This document shows, piece after piece, positions 48,040 through 59,330 of a stretch of DNA of 64,000 nt. The position numbers were made by a program, and so were the translations under genes. Numbering within the stretch: position 1 is the stretch's first letter; every line of letters begins with the position of its first letter. Origin of the DNA: Gnetum montanum. Taxonomy: Eukaryota; Streptophyta; Gnetopsida; Gnetales; Gnetaceae. The DNA lies in NCBI GenBank assembly GCA_015680685.1, contig MNCI01011044.1:341354-405353 (forward strand), given 5' to 3'. The notes beneath the pieces are model-generated. The model did not search any database. It saw nothing but the letters and a program-made list of their open reading frames with translations, and was not told the origin of the DNA.

Positions 48040-48260
48040 AATGCTAATCTGTACACCATGGTAGTGTACTCTTGGCTTCCAAATAAAGTTTGGAAATTTT
48101 TTATTTAAAAAATGCCCATTTGTACACTATGGTAGGGTACTCTTGGCCCCCAAATAAAATTTGGAAAGATTTTATTTAAACAATTTTCATTTGTATGCTA
48201 TGGCAGCATACTCTTAGCTTATAAATAAATTTTCAGATAATTCTTTCTAATTTTTATTTG
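48040..48260 (+). repeat. Tandem repeat, 3 x 71 bp
   Basis: GTAC/GTAT...CTATGG (or CCATGG) and the following TACTCTT-G and CAAATAAA-TTTGGA recur at 48,051, 48,122 and 48,193, exactly 71 bases apart. The third copy is the most diverged. Confidence 0.9.
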
Positions 48261-49239
48261 GAAAACTTCATAATTAGAACCAGTTGTCATCTAGGCTTTT
48301 TCTTCAAGCTTTGCCTTAGCCTATATATACTTAAATGTAAATTAGATACTTAAAATTTTTATATTCACCAAGTTTCTACTTCAACATCTAGGATCTCAAT
48401 CATCTACAATCATGGTTGAAAATAGTGGTAGGTGGATCAATGCCAAGTAGTTGATGATAAGGTGCATGATGCATAACAATGAGGGTTTTCACAACTGAGC
48501 GGTGGTGTAAGAAAGGTGGATAATAGTAGTGAGAAGGAATTTTTCCAAGACTGACTTAGCCTTATGAAAGGATGTGTGCCTCTCCTTGTAGGGCTATGTG
48601 GCATATTCTATCTATCACCCTCTCTTTTTTTCCTCTTTTTGTTGCTACTGCAAGGTTATTTCTTAAGTTACCTAGAGCTTAGTCACAAAGTGTGGAAGAT
48701 GTGTGAGGGTGTAGGGTGGTGTGTTGATAGGTTTATATGGCCCCCTTCTAGTACTTGCACAACCCAATTAGGCTTGCATGGCCTACATGACATGTGGATA
48801 TAGATTTTTTTATTATATTATTTTTTGAATTAAATGATGCCTATGGAGTTTTAGTAGTATATTATGGTTCATTTCCCCCAGTGTAGTAGAAATATTGAGT
48901 ATTAGGTTCAAGTGGGCCAATCAAAGCATTGTGGATTTGACCAAAATAGTGTAACATGTTTTTGTAATAAGTACTCTATCCTTGTGAGGAATTTGCATCC
49001 TCATCAGTAGTAGTAGAATATTAACAAAGAATAAGTAACCATGAAATCAACATGATAAGAACAATCCTGATAATCCCTAACATTTTTATAGCTTATGCTT
49101 GTAGCATAAATGAAGTACACATACATACATATATGTATATAAAGTACTTTACTATATATAGAATGGCTTTTCAATCTTAATTTCTATATAAGAAGCTTGC
49201 AGGAAAACAAAAATAGTAGGCTTGTAGTATAGAGAGAAT
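48261..49239. other. No gene recognised
   Basis: Plus frame 48,564-48,803 has no family match. A CATACATATATGTATAT palindrome-like tract is at 49,121-49,141. If unit B carries an antisense gene as C does, its exons would lie here on the plus strand, but they are not readable. Confidence 0.35.
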
Positions 49240-49454
49240 TCCAAAGGATTCAAGCAACGTGGATGAAACTTATGTTTAAAGGGGTAAAAAACATTATTTT
49301 AATGTGTATTTTATGGTTTCAATGGTCATGTGTTATGCCTATAATGGTTACTAACGTTTCCATGTTTGTTTGTTGTTTGTAGGCCTCATGCGATGACGTT
49401 GGTGTAGTTGGTGATGATGTACCTAATGATCCTTCACTTTGTCCCATGACTTAA
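49240..49454 (+). pseudogene. Unit B: possible last exons of the antisense extra gene
   Basis: A donor-like GGGGTAAAAA (49,280-49,289) and a strong acceptor TTTGTTTGTTGTTTGTAG ending at 49,382 bracket an intron of about 100 bp. The following exon reads ASCDDVGVVGDDVPNDPSLC to TAA at 49,452-49,454, an acidic end like that of the unit C antisense gene (DPNGGVGRSGVRDEDVGED). Position and strand relative to the B protease are also as in C. Confidence 0.35.
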
Positions 49455-50199
49455 TTTTTACTAATGATGGACTTGTTGGATCTTATTACATGATCATATT
49501 GATATAGCTAGTTTTTATTTGGATATTACAACCACAAAGACCATGTACTATTACTTTTGTCATTTATTGCATAGTGCAACTATGTCTATTGGACATTTAT
49601 TATTGTCAGTTGCCATTGACACATAGTGTGAACATAGTGGCTTTTTTGGTTCTTTATGTTTTTATATTTTTTTATAACAAAGATATAAATTAAAATTTGG
49701 TAATATGATAAAATAAAATGAGAAATGAAACATAATTGTTAAAATACAATTTAGTCAATATGTATATGCAAATGGAAAGGAAGAGAGGCTACATGTTTTC
49801 TAATTTTAGGTCATGATAGGCCGTGGATTCATTAGTTTTAGGCCTTGAAATGTCATTTTGTTGCCAATTTTGTATCTTAGTGGGTTCTTTGTTACCAGTT
49901 TGAGGACTTGGTGGGCCATTTTTTGCTAATTTTAGGCCTTGTCGAGCCATGACCACACCTATCTACCAAGTATGGGATGAACTTGCAACAGAAGATATGG
50001 ATAAAATAAGCACTATAACATGATACCAAGTTACAAGGGTGAACAAATGACCATTAACAAAATAAAGGTACTTACTTTGTGCAATTCTAGTTTCAACATT
50101 CTTCTTGTTTAAAATGACAATCATTATGTGGTTTTGTTAATTTTTTAGCATTTTAGAGTTGGTGTTCCTAACATTGTCATTGTTTTTGTTATTGGTCCA
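49455..50199 (-). repeat. Unit B post-protease spacer with GGCC-TTTT motifs
   Basis: Degenerate TAATTTTAGGCCTTG / GGGCCATTTTTTGC motifs at 49,800-49,950 are the reverse complement of the AAATGGCCTTAAAC repeats after the unit C protease (60,050-60,260). This supports the two being copies of one family. Confidence 0.55.
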
Positions 50200-50800
50200 C
50201 CTCTAAATCTCAATTAATTTTGATGTTGTTGACATATGGTAAACATGTGTTTTCCCCATGAATAACAATTTCACCACCTTCACATGGTAAGTGGATCTCT
50301 TGATGTATAGGAGATGAGATTGTGTGAATCTTAGCCAACCATGGCTTTCCTAGGATCAAGTTGAAATTAGGTGTTTATTCAAATACTATAAAGGTTTTAG
50401 TTGTGAAAAATTATTCTCTAGCTATGAAAGCTAAGGAGATAGAGCCTCATATAGCTATTCATGATCCATTAAATGACTTGAATGCTAAGCTAATGATTTC
50501 TTGGATGTTTTTAGTTAAGCCTACTTTCTCAATGATAGTATATTGTATCACGTTAGTTGCTACCCCATCATCCACATGAACATGATGAACTTTATACCTA
50601 TGAACACATATGGTAATGGGAAGAAAAGTATATAGCATTTCTCCATTTTGTGAGTCAATCTTCACTTCACTATCATGAAATTTGACCATGGATTGATGAC
50701 CGTTCTTCATATGTAAGGCTTGCTCAATGACAAAGTGGATAGACTCCTTATTGATAGGTGAAACACCACTAATTTTGGGCTTTAGCACTTCAATTGCAAA
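50200..50800 (-). pseudogene. Unit B: Tat-type protease remnant
   Basis: The frame gives KVHHVHVDDGVATNVIQYTI, IIEKVGLTKNIQEIISLAFK, SFNGS, then after stops LAFIARE, stop (TAA, 50,411-50,413), FFTTKTFIVFE, NFNLILGKPWLAKIHTISSP and IHQEIHLPCEGGEIVIHGEN. It aligns codon for codon with unit C (SFNGVCVVV...FNLILGRSWLAQ). VDDG replaces the usual catalytic D-(T/S)-G, as in A; C has NDG there. The B gag lies beyond an inserted LTR-like segment. Confidence 0.8.
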
Positions 50801-50809
50801 TTTGTCTAA

Positions 50810-52190
50810 GTATTAAGACTTACCAATTTTTTTCTAGGTGTTCATGCTATGCTCCTCAACATATCCAATGTAGCATGTATCAAGGCCTATTTTGCAAAAT
50901 TTTCTAGGTGTCAACAATAGTTGCCTGAAAATTTTTGTAAGTGTCCTACTACACTCTTACTCTACCTACTATGCTCCCTAGTGTAGCCAATGTAGCACAC
51001 ACTTTCATGGCAAGTTTTCCCAAGTGCTAAGCTAGAAGTTATCAGGATTTCTTACGATGGATGAAACAGTTTGGTAGATTTTCTATCTTCTAGGTTGCTA
51101 TGCTCTACTACACTCCACAATTTAGCTAGCACATGTTTTAGTTGTCAATTTTTCCTAAGTGTCAAGATAGAAGTTGTTAAGCTAGCTCAGCATGGAAGAG
51201 GCATTTTCCAGATATTCTAAGTCCTAAGGCGACCCCTCCTACTACCTTCTAGAGTGTAGCTAGCATAACAAGAATAAGAACTGAAATTTTTACTAGGTTC
51301 TTCTAAGTGTCCATGCTACACCCTATCCCTAGGTAGCATCCTATGTCCTTCATGTAACACAGGATGAACATAACATCCAGAGCTAAATTTTTTTTAAAAT
51401 TTTCTAATCACCTTTAAACTTAGAAATTTTGTAAATATTTCTCATAGTTCCACCTACCACACTGCCATGTGGCACCTGATCCACAATTTGGGTTAAACCT
51501 AGCCCTATAAATACCTTTGCATCCTAATGTTTTAGGGGGGCTTCCATTTTTCACTAGTTGGTAGTTGGCACTTTCATTTCACATTCAGAATTTTGAAATC
51601 TTGGAACCCAGCTCTATAGGTAAATGTAACCTGGAGAACATCGCACTAGTAGTGAGGTAGAGTTTCACATCATAGCCCACTATAGCCTTGTTGTAGCCCT
51701 ATAGAATAGTGCACGATACATCACAGTGGCCAACTCAGTAGGCACAGTTCATCATGACCAGCACCAGACTTCATGGCCTAACACCACTGAGACTATGACT
51801 ATGCTCCCATTATGCTTCTTATATATTATATATATTATATACCTTTTGAGACCCTTTTGGAGTTAACTACGCTCTAATTTTGGGTGGTGTTCCATTTCTC
51901 TCCCCTATTTCTAGCATATTTTTACACCTTTTCACACTTTTTCATGTCTCATCACATTGTATTATGTGTTGTTTACATTTAAATTTTAGCTAACTATGCC
52001 AATCACCAGTTGCACCCACCACCCTAGTTCCAACCAACAAAGTTACTATTCAATCAACAAGACTGTTTAGGGCACTTTGCCTCCATTTCTAGTAAGGCCC
52101 TCATGTGGAGGTGGGGTTAAGGTTATGCATTTTTTTACATCTCAGTGATTCTAACCATCAATGTTTCTAGTCGTTACAATAGGCATGTTT
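50810..52190 (+). repeat. LTR-like segment inserted in unit B, plus orientation
   Basis: It contains irregular repeats with CTATGCTC, CTACTACACTC, TAGTGTAGC and GTAGCA motifs (50,840-51,350) and a TATA box (TATAAATA, 51,506-51,513). Its tail (AAGGCCCTCATGTGGAGGT..., 52,095-52,190) aligns with 55,425-55,570 of unit C (ATGGCCCTCACATGGATCT). It separates the minus-strand B protease from B gag and is thus a later insertion, possibly a solo LTR with some leader. Confidence 0.6.
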
Positions 52191-52199
52191 CCAATCACA

Positions 52200-53215
52200 A
52201 GAATAGAAGTCAACATTTGACCTAGTGTGTCTCTATAAGAAAGAGAAGTCATGACTACATCATATAGGCTTCAAGATGTGTTCTATTGCTTGGGGGACAA
52301 TTTGGCTCATTCCATTGTTATGAGAAAATTTTTTCCCTTGGCATGTGATCTTTCAACCTTGGTATTTTTGATCTCCTCCATCGTTCCTAGCATTTATGGC
52401 TCATGTTTCAAAAAATGTTGCTTGGGGCCCTTGTTCATGGACGTAGCTAGTCTTGATGTAGGATTTGGTGGGTTAGCTTGCTTCGAAGCCTTTTGTTGTT
52501 GGCTACCTATAGTCATCTTTCTTGATGGTTTTGAAATAGATTTTTATTGTTGTCTTTATAATGATGGTTTCTTGCTAACCATTAAGTTATTGGCTACTAT
52601 ATGTAGGCTTTGGTCATAGGTTATTGTAGGTTTTCCTATAGATGGTAGAGGGACCCTAATAACAAATGGTTCTCTTACTTTAAGTTGTGATGTTGTTACC
52701 ACTGAAGGAAGAACATATATGATGAAAGGTTTCTAATGGGCTAATGACAATGGTACTTGTACGACAAAGGGATCTGTAATATTTTTTTTTTAAGCTAGGA
52801 TGATACTAATGTATAGTTCTTTAGGAGGGTTAGACCATTTAGTTAATATGAATGAGGGTATAGTGTAAGAGTTATTGGTGTTTGTAGAGTTGGACTTATT
52901 CAAAACTAGTTTTCAATGATAAATCATTTTTTAGATGTCAACTTTTAATGTTAGGAAAAAATCAATATCATGGTCAAAAATTTGATGATAATGTTAAAAC
53001 CTAACCAATCTAAAGTACATTGGTAGCTTTGGATCATCTTTGATTGCTATTCTTGGATCTCAATCTATCTCACAAAGATGATCATGGTTCTTATAAGCTT
53101 CCTTAGATAGCTACTTATTTTATATATGGCCATTTCTATGAAACTATTCTAAAATATTAAAGGGCTTCATTGGTAACCTAGCATACTTAGTTCTATGCTT
53201 CTATCTGAAACACCA
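52200..53215 (-). pseudogene. Unit B: Tat-type gag C-terminal part
   Basis: The minus frame gives KYARLPMKPFNILE, FHRNGHI, LSKEAYKNHDHLCEID, DPKLPMYFRLVRF and HYHQIFDHDIDFFLTLKVDI. It matches unit C at 58,310-58,620 (KYTSLPIKPSELLKQFLGVG, PVPKNFRLEHFCDYHQLCVH). The Y/F-H-Q...H-D-I-D...LK block is the conserved Gag tail of the Tat lineage, although the usual Cys residues are mostly gone. The plus frame at 52,251-52,619 is only its shadow. It is cut at about 53,215 by the unit C LTR. Confidence 0.75.
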
Positions 53216-53769
53216 TCAATTTTGGAACTCTCATGATTCAGCACAATCATGAAATTTCAGCAAGGATCTTTGCAAGTGTAGTGTCACACAAGACCGTGTA
53301 GACAACATGGCACCTTGGGATTCCTAGTGCCTATGAAGCCAATTTCAAGCCTTCCTACCACCCTCTATAGCATAGTCAACACAACACCAAGACATGGGGC
53401 TAGTTTGCATGAAAGAGGCACTAGGGGTAGACCATAAAGTCCAGAAAATTTTCTATCTCCTCAGCTAATAGGCTTGCTACACCCTCTAGCTTGCCGAGCT
53501 TAACACATGACCTAGTTGATGGTCTACACATGGACCATGCTAGGATTTTTCAAAAGTATTTAGGATGGATGAAATAGTTTGGCAAGTTTTCTAACTATGA
53601 GACCCACTACATTGCATAGTGTAGTAGGCCATGCAGAGACTCATCAAGCATTAAAGATGCAGATTAACAATGATTTAGCCCTTCAAGATACTTACTCTAC
53701 TTCATCCTTGAGGCATGACCAGCATGACATATATGAATGTGAAAAATTTCATCAAAAATGATCTTTCAT

Positions 53770-54430
53770 TTGAGTGCTACACCATGCTATGCTACACAGC
53801 ATAGCACAGTGTAGCAGGGTTCTACTATGACAATGCTACTGCTCAAACTATTTTGGTGAAGTAAACATAATTTCCCATTCCTTAAACATAAAACATGCTT
53901 GTTTTGCTACCATGCTAGGACATGACCAACATCCTATGACAAAAAATTTGCAAAATGAATTAGAACTCAAGCTAAACTGGATGCTACATTGTGCTATGCT
54001 ACATAGTGTAGCATAGTGTAGTTAGGTCAGAATGCACGAAGATCTTCCATCAAGTTTTCCTACCAAAATAATTGTACATGGCCATACTCTAACCTCCAAG
54101 ACCACCTATACCAATTTTCCCTTAGGTTCCAAGCAAATTTTCTTGACAAAGAATTACAAACCAGGAAAGGATTCATGTCAAACTAGTTGCTACATTGTGC
54201 TATGCTACACAACATAGCATAGCATAACAAGGACACAAAGCCCAAAAGTGTCCCAAGGATGAATTTCGTAGGTCCCAGGACCTTTCAACATGGAAAGAAG
54301 GGTTGCCAATTGCTGAAATTGATTACCTAGCTAGGCCTCGAAGGGATATTTTTAGTTTTTAGGTGAGATTTATCTCAAAACTGGTTAGTACGCTATGTAG
54401 CATAGCACAACATAGCGTGTGGCTATTTAT
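53770..54430 (+). repeat. Tandem array, about 206-bp period, palindromic cores
   Basis: Cores start at 53,776, 53,983, 54,189 and 54,390. At 53,994-54,016 arms CTATGCTACA and TGTAGCATAG are perfect around TAG. At 53,776-53,815 two 18-base arms match at 16 positions. At 54,390-54,418 arms ACGCTATGT and ACATAGCGT are perfect. Spacer similarity is weak except near the cores (for example AACT-G-TGCTACATTGTG). Earlier, more diverged units may extend to 53,330. Confidence 0.75.
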
Positions 54431-54883
54431 GCTATGCTGATACACTAAGTAGTGTAGGGAGTGTAACAGTCACATGGAAGCCCTAGGACATCTCCATTTA
54501 GCTCCAAAACTTAGTTTGTAATGGTCATTTTTCCTCCAACATCTCTTCAACAAATAAGATCAGTAGTTTGCTTTGTTTTACATCCCCTTGTTGATTCCCA
54601 AAGTTGTCCCTATGCTTTACCCTAGTTGCTAGAGTAGGGAAGACATAGTCCTGGAGCATAGGCTCCACTTTGCATTTGACATTGGCATTTTCTATAAAAA
54701 CATGGTAGTCCCCTAGATTCTACCACATGCAATTTGAATGGTATGGTCATGGCTCAACAATTTTCACATCCGGTGTAAGACTGCAACGTAGCACTACACA
54801 TCAATATGGCACATCCATGTTTGCACCATGTGGGACCTAGGATACATGGCATCCAAACCCTATCTCTCTCCTAACTTTGGCTC

Positions 54884-54891
54884 TATAAATA
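54884..54891 (+). promoter_or_regulatory. TATA box of unit C LTR
   Basis: CTCTATAAATACCC; the same CTATAAATACC occurs in the inserted LTR at 51,505-51,515, with similar flanks. Confidence 0.6.
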
Positions 54892-55739
54892 CCCTAGCAT
54901 AAAATGTTCAAAGGGTTGGCTTTGGAGGTTAGATTTTGGGGACTTGGCTTTCTTGTGATTGAAAATTAGCATTTTGGCATTTTGCTTTCTAGCAATTGAC
55001 TTTGGCAAAGAGATTGACAAGTGGAAGGTTAATGAACAACAGACCCTAGTGATATTACTTCCTGGATTTCTCTTAGCCCAGTGAGCATTAACTCATTAGT
55101 TTCTATTAGTAGGCCATTGGCAACAATCAAGGAGCTATGACCATATCATTACATTGTAACTTGTCCCTATCCAAATTGTAGTTTAGTGGTACATCTTCTT
55201 CATCCAAACGAAGATAAAATTCCCTAATTTTGGGATGGTGCATTCTCTCACCTAAGCTCACTTCATTTCATTTGACTATATTTTACATTGGTTTATATTT
55301 ATTATTCAGCTATATACTTTGTTCTATTTTTACTGTTCTATGTGCCACAGTTTTTCCATCTAAATCTCCATGCACAACATTTTAAAATAATTTTTTATGA
55401 AAGGTTATTGTACATTGTGTAAGTCCCTATCTGATTAACCAAACTATTCAGGACACCCCATTTCCACTTCCTCCACCATGGCCCTCACATGGATCTGGTG
55501 TTAGGCTATATGCCTAGTAACCTCTCTATGTTCTAGGTACTGATGTTTTTGGCTGCTACAGTTTCTAGCACTAGAAGGAGGGCCTTTTCTATGCCCTTTC
55601 TATGCATCATGGGTAATACTACATGCTATCTATAACCCCTCACCTACTAGCATAGAACTGACACCCTTGTGGTTGTCTACACATCAAGTGGTGAAAATTG
55701 GTCACAATGATGATTCCTTTGTAACCTTGTAGGATGAAA

Positions 55740-56165
55740 GCCTCCAACTGTTTACTGTACCATGCTACCTATCAACTACACTCTGTTGCCTACATCCTAT
55801 GTGGCGTAGCAACCCTATCAGTCTGATATGCTAACTGCTTACTTAGCCAACTATGTTATGTTGCCTACATTTTGAGTAGCGTAGTAACTATGTCAACATA
55901 GTAGTTCTTCAAATATCTACCCCATTACATTGTACATCTACCATGTTACGTTACCTACATCCCATGTAGCATAGCGACTCTATCGATGTAGTAGTTCCTA
56001 CACTATCCACTACATTACATCATCTATTGCACAATGTTATCTGCTACATTACGCTACCTACTACGTTATGCTATCCATTATGATATGTTGCCCACTATCT
56101 TATGCTGCCTATAGCTTGTGTGACGTAGCAAATCTATTAGCATAGTAGTCCTACTCAACATTGTA
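55740..56165 (+). repeat. Leader tandem array with GTAGC-GTAGCAAC motifs
   Basis: Units contain GTTGCCTACAT...TGTGGCGTAGCAAC (55,787), GTTGCCTACAT...GTAGCGTAGTAAC (55,859), GTTACCTACAT...GTAGCATAGCGAC (55,947) and GTTGCCCACTAT...TGTGACGTAGCAA (56,090). Spacing is roughly 70-145 bp. It lies between the LTR and gag of unit C. Confidence 0.65.
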
Positions 56166-56514
56166 GACATAACAGTGAAGGAAACTAGTTTTTGACACTT
56201 ACAAGCATGCCCAGTTTCAACCTATCTCTCCCATAGTTTTCAACTACAACTACTTTGTGTAAAAATGCATTGTTTGCAACTATTGATTGCATGTATTAGT
56301 CTTATTTTTAGCTTTTTTAGAATAGTAAATGAATCCTATTACCACTGTAGTTCCCACCTCAAGCTTGGAGGTACCCTACTCTATCCAAAATATGGCAGGT
56401 CCTGAGTGACCACCTAGCCTAGTGCTGATGTAGAGGTAGTCCATGAGACTGTGATAGTAATCACCCAAATGTATACACCAAGACAAAGAGTGATACAATT
56501 TTCTATGTCCAAAA

Positions 56515-58300
56515 ATGCAAGTGAACATACCATTGGACCATCATGAATTCAAAGAGAAACATAACTTTGAGTTCATCTATCATAATGGGAGGGAGTTGAT
56601 CCCTACTCCCATTACCACCATTTAGTTGACCAAGATGTATCAATGGATGCTATGCCAACTTCTCCAAGTAAGTAGCGCAAGAGAATAGGAGATAATGTCC
56701 CACTACAAAGAACCCCTTCAAGATGGCCAAGAGGTCTTGGACTCCCACTTAGAAGCTGGTGGTCCAATCTATAGCACAAGTGTCCCATCTACCTCTATTG
56801 CTCATTTGCATCAATCATAATTTTCCACTCCCTTTGCTATTGCTACAATACTATTACAACATGAACCTCATTTGGTGATCTGAAGTCATCAAATTTTGTC
56901 AACATATCAACATGTAGGCCTCTCAACCTCATTTCCCAGTCACCTTCCCTTCTCATCTATCTAGGCATTACACCTGGCCCCTATAGCATCCACTCTACTA
57001 TACATGAGCACAATGCCTACATCACAACCACATATAGCTCTTGTTTTTTTCCCCTCCTTTATACCTATTCCACCATTATTAGTGTGCCCAACCTCAACCA
57101 CATGGTGGACAACAACAACCCCTTTCCCTGTAGCTTAATCATCTCATGTGCAGCAATACACACAACCTCAAACGTATCAAGTCTCACACATAGCCCAACC
57201 AAACACAGGATTGTGGGCCACCTCAGCCTCTAGGAAAATGAATACTCCCAAGGTGCAACCAGTAGTAGCCGCTCCATCAGCACCACCTACTAGAATGTGC
57301 ATTGCTCATATGATGCCACCAATGGGAGCTATTCCCACAATAGCCTCGGTGGGATTGGTAGCTACACCAATAGAACCACTAGCGATAGCTACTCTGATGG
57401 CCTGACAACCATCCATGATATCCCTAGGTTTGTATCAAGCTTTCCAACTTAACCAAACCCTCAAGGAAGAGAATAAATGACTCAAAGACATCGATTCCAA
57501 AATCATTCAAGACATGTACTTTTACCATGATGATCCTATTAGCCTAGTTGTGCCTTTTCTTACATTACACCCTAGGATACAACTTTTCCAATTTACAAAA
57601 TACAATGGGGAGGGTGACCCAAATGCACATTTAGTAACATTCAGGTTTGAATCCCTGCTATTGCAACCATGGCTTCACACCATCATTTGTGTCTTTGCCA
57701 TGTCTCTGATAGGAAAAGCCTTAGATTGGTACTACGCACTTCCACATGCTTCTATCTCCACCTTGGAGGAGTTGCTAAGTCAATTTTTAACCCATTTTAA
57801 GTACAACATGAAACCAAAGGTCACCCTAGACCAGCTCATGAATGTCAAGCAAGAACCACTTGAATCTGTGCAAAAATTTATACAATGCTAGAGTGTGACT
57901 TTGAATGAAATATGCAAACTGATTACTGAGGCCCATTTATTGGCCATCTTCATGGGTGCAGTAAATGAATTTATCAAGTCCAAACTATACTACTTGGCTC
58001 CATGGTCCCTTAACCAAGCATTTTATCAAGCTAAGAGCATTCAGGACATAGCGGAAGCTAGTAGGGATCTAGCTTATTTGACCTACAAAAATGCACACAT
58101 GACAAAGGACAACGAGAAAGGCAAGGTTGCAGCAACCACAATGGCTATGATGGCTAATGAGACCAAGTGCAACAACAACAATAACAAAAAGGCTTCCAAC
58201 ACATCCAAAGCTCCCACTAACTCCACACCTATCTCTAGCAAGACAAGTCAATCCCTAGCCTTAACACCTACAACAAAAACCTAGCCAAGGCCAAACTTTG
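56515..58300 (+). pseudogene. Unit C: Tat-type gag, N-terminal and core
   Basis: From the ATG at 56,515: VNIPLDHHEFKEKHNFEFIY and TKMYQWMLCQLLQV, then a Pro/Ser/Thr-rich linker (56,750-57,400). The Retrotrans_gag core is mostly open at 57,514-57,891 (QLFQFTKYNGEGDPNAHLVT, FAMSLIGKALDWYYALPHAS, EELLSQFLTHFKYNM) and 57,895-58,284 (TLNEICKLITEAHLLAIFMG, SKLYYLAPWSLNQAFYQAKS). One TAG at 57,889-57,891 interrupts them where unit A has Trp. Gag would assemble the particle. This is the best preserved of the three units. Confidence 0.85.
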
Positions 58301-59330
58301 AGCTCAAGGACTGATCAAAGTATACCTCGCTACCAATTAAGCCTTCAGAACTTCTGAAGCAATTTTTGGGAGTTGGACATATTCAACATAAAAAAATGTC
58401 ATAGGAGGCCCTTAAAAGCCACCAAAGGCACTAGGAAATCCTTCAAAACCCCTCCTTGGCTACACCTAATTAACCACCAGTGCCTAAGAATTTTAGGTTA
58501 GAGCATTTTTGTGACTATCACCAACTGTGTGTGCATGATATAGATTATTTCTTAGCATTAAAATATGAAATTCAATGAATGATCAATCAGGGCAAGCTAG
58601 TCCTGGATGAGAGTAGTCCCATTTGACCTAAAAACCAGTTGATGGGCATTTACAAAGATCCTTTAAATTCTAACAATGCAAGTTACACCATTAATTCCAT
58701 TGGGATTGATGATAACACTAAGTCACATTAGAAACCATTTGTGGTTAGTGTACCTTCTCGCAATGTTGAATCTCCAACAACTACTATGCCACAAACCCCC
58801 TTTGTCACTAAGGCCTCTCGACAGGCATCTCCTGCACCTTTTGTTCTAAAAACTACATTGCCTCCTACTGCAACAACGTAGGCACTATTTGTTATCAAGG
58901 TGTAAAGGCATGCAAGTTCCCCCCAATCCAAAATCAAGTGACAAGAGCTACACCCTAGCCTCCCCATCCAAAGAAGCATGAAGAGCATCTAGTAGACAAG
59001 CTAGCTAAGGAATGTACTATGTGAGGCCCCCCTAAGCCTACCCCCTTGTCCATAGTTCCTATGGCATCTTCGTCATCAACTACAGATAGCAATCCATAGA
59101 TGCAATCATCACCATTCAGTCCAAGAAAGCTTAGTTTTCAACTTGAAGCTACTACACCTTAAGAAATTATCCTCCTAGGGCATATGCAAGAGGAGAAACT
59201 TAGAAACTAATAAGATAATTCTCAAGACTTCCTGAATTCCCTTTCACAAGTTAACAAGCCTTAAAATAGCAAAATACAACACTAAGCTTATATGACTTGA
59301 TAATGACCTTTACAACACATCGTGAGGCAA
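58300..59330 (+). pseudogene. Unit C: gag C-terminus and gag-protease linker
   Basis: KYTSLPIKPSELLKQFLGVG with HIQHKKMS, then PVPKNFRLEHFCDYHQLCVH and DIDYFLALKYEIQ, a stop, and MINQGKLVLDE is the conserved Tat Gag tail. A Pro/Thr/Ser-rich linker follows (KPFVVSVPSRNVESPTTTMP, FVTKASRQASPAPFVLKTTL) with several stops. Unit A carries the same linker start (KEPFVVRIPPRND). The minus frame 58,728-58,988 is a shadow. Confidence 0.75.

Larger units (their letters stand above)
53220..55560 (+). repeat. Unit C 5' LTR (boundaries approximate)
   Basis: The left part holds a ~206-bp palindrome-centred array, followed by a TATA box (TATAAATA, 54,884-54,891). An R/U5 region aligns in its tail with 52,040-52,190. 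It ends near the CCTCACATGGATCTGGTGTTAGG region, which may contain the primer site, though I cannot assign the tRNA. It lies just upstream of the unit C leader and gag. Confidence 0.6.

Noticed and set aside
52251-52619. 122-codon plus frame
   Set aside because: It is the reverse of the unit B gag linker, which aligns with units A and C on the minus strand.
53770-56165. CRISPR-like spaced repeats
   Set aside because: Units are ~100-206 bp, degenerate and within plant LTR/leader DNA, so the array is retroelement tandem repeats.
58728-58988. 86-codon minus frame
   Set aside because: Shadow of the unit C gag-protease linker on the plus strand.
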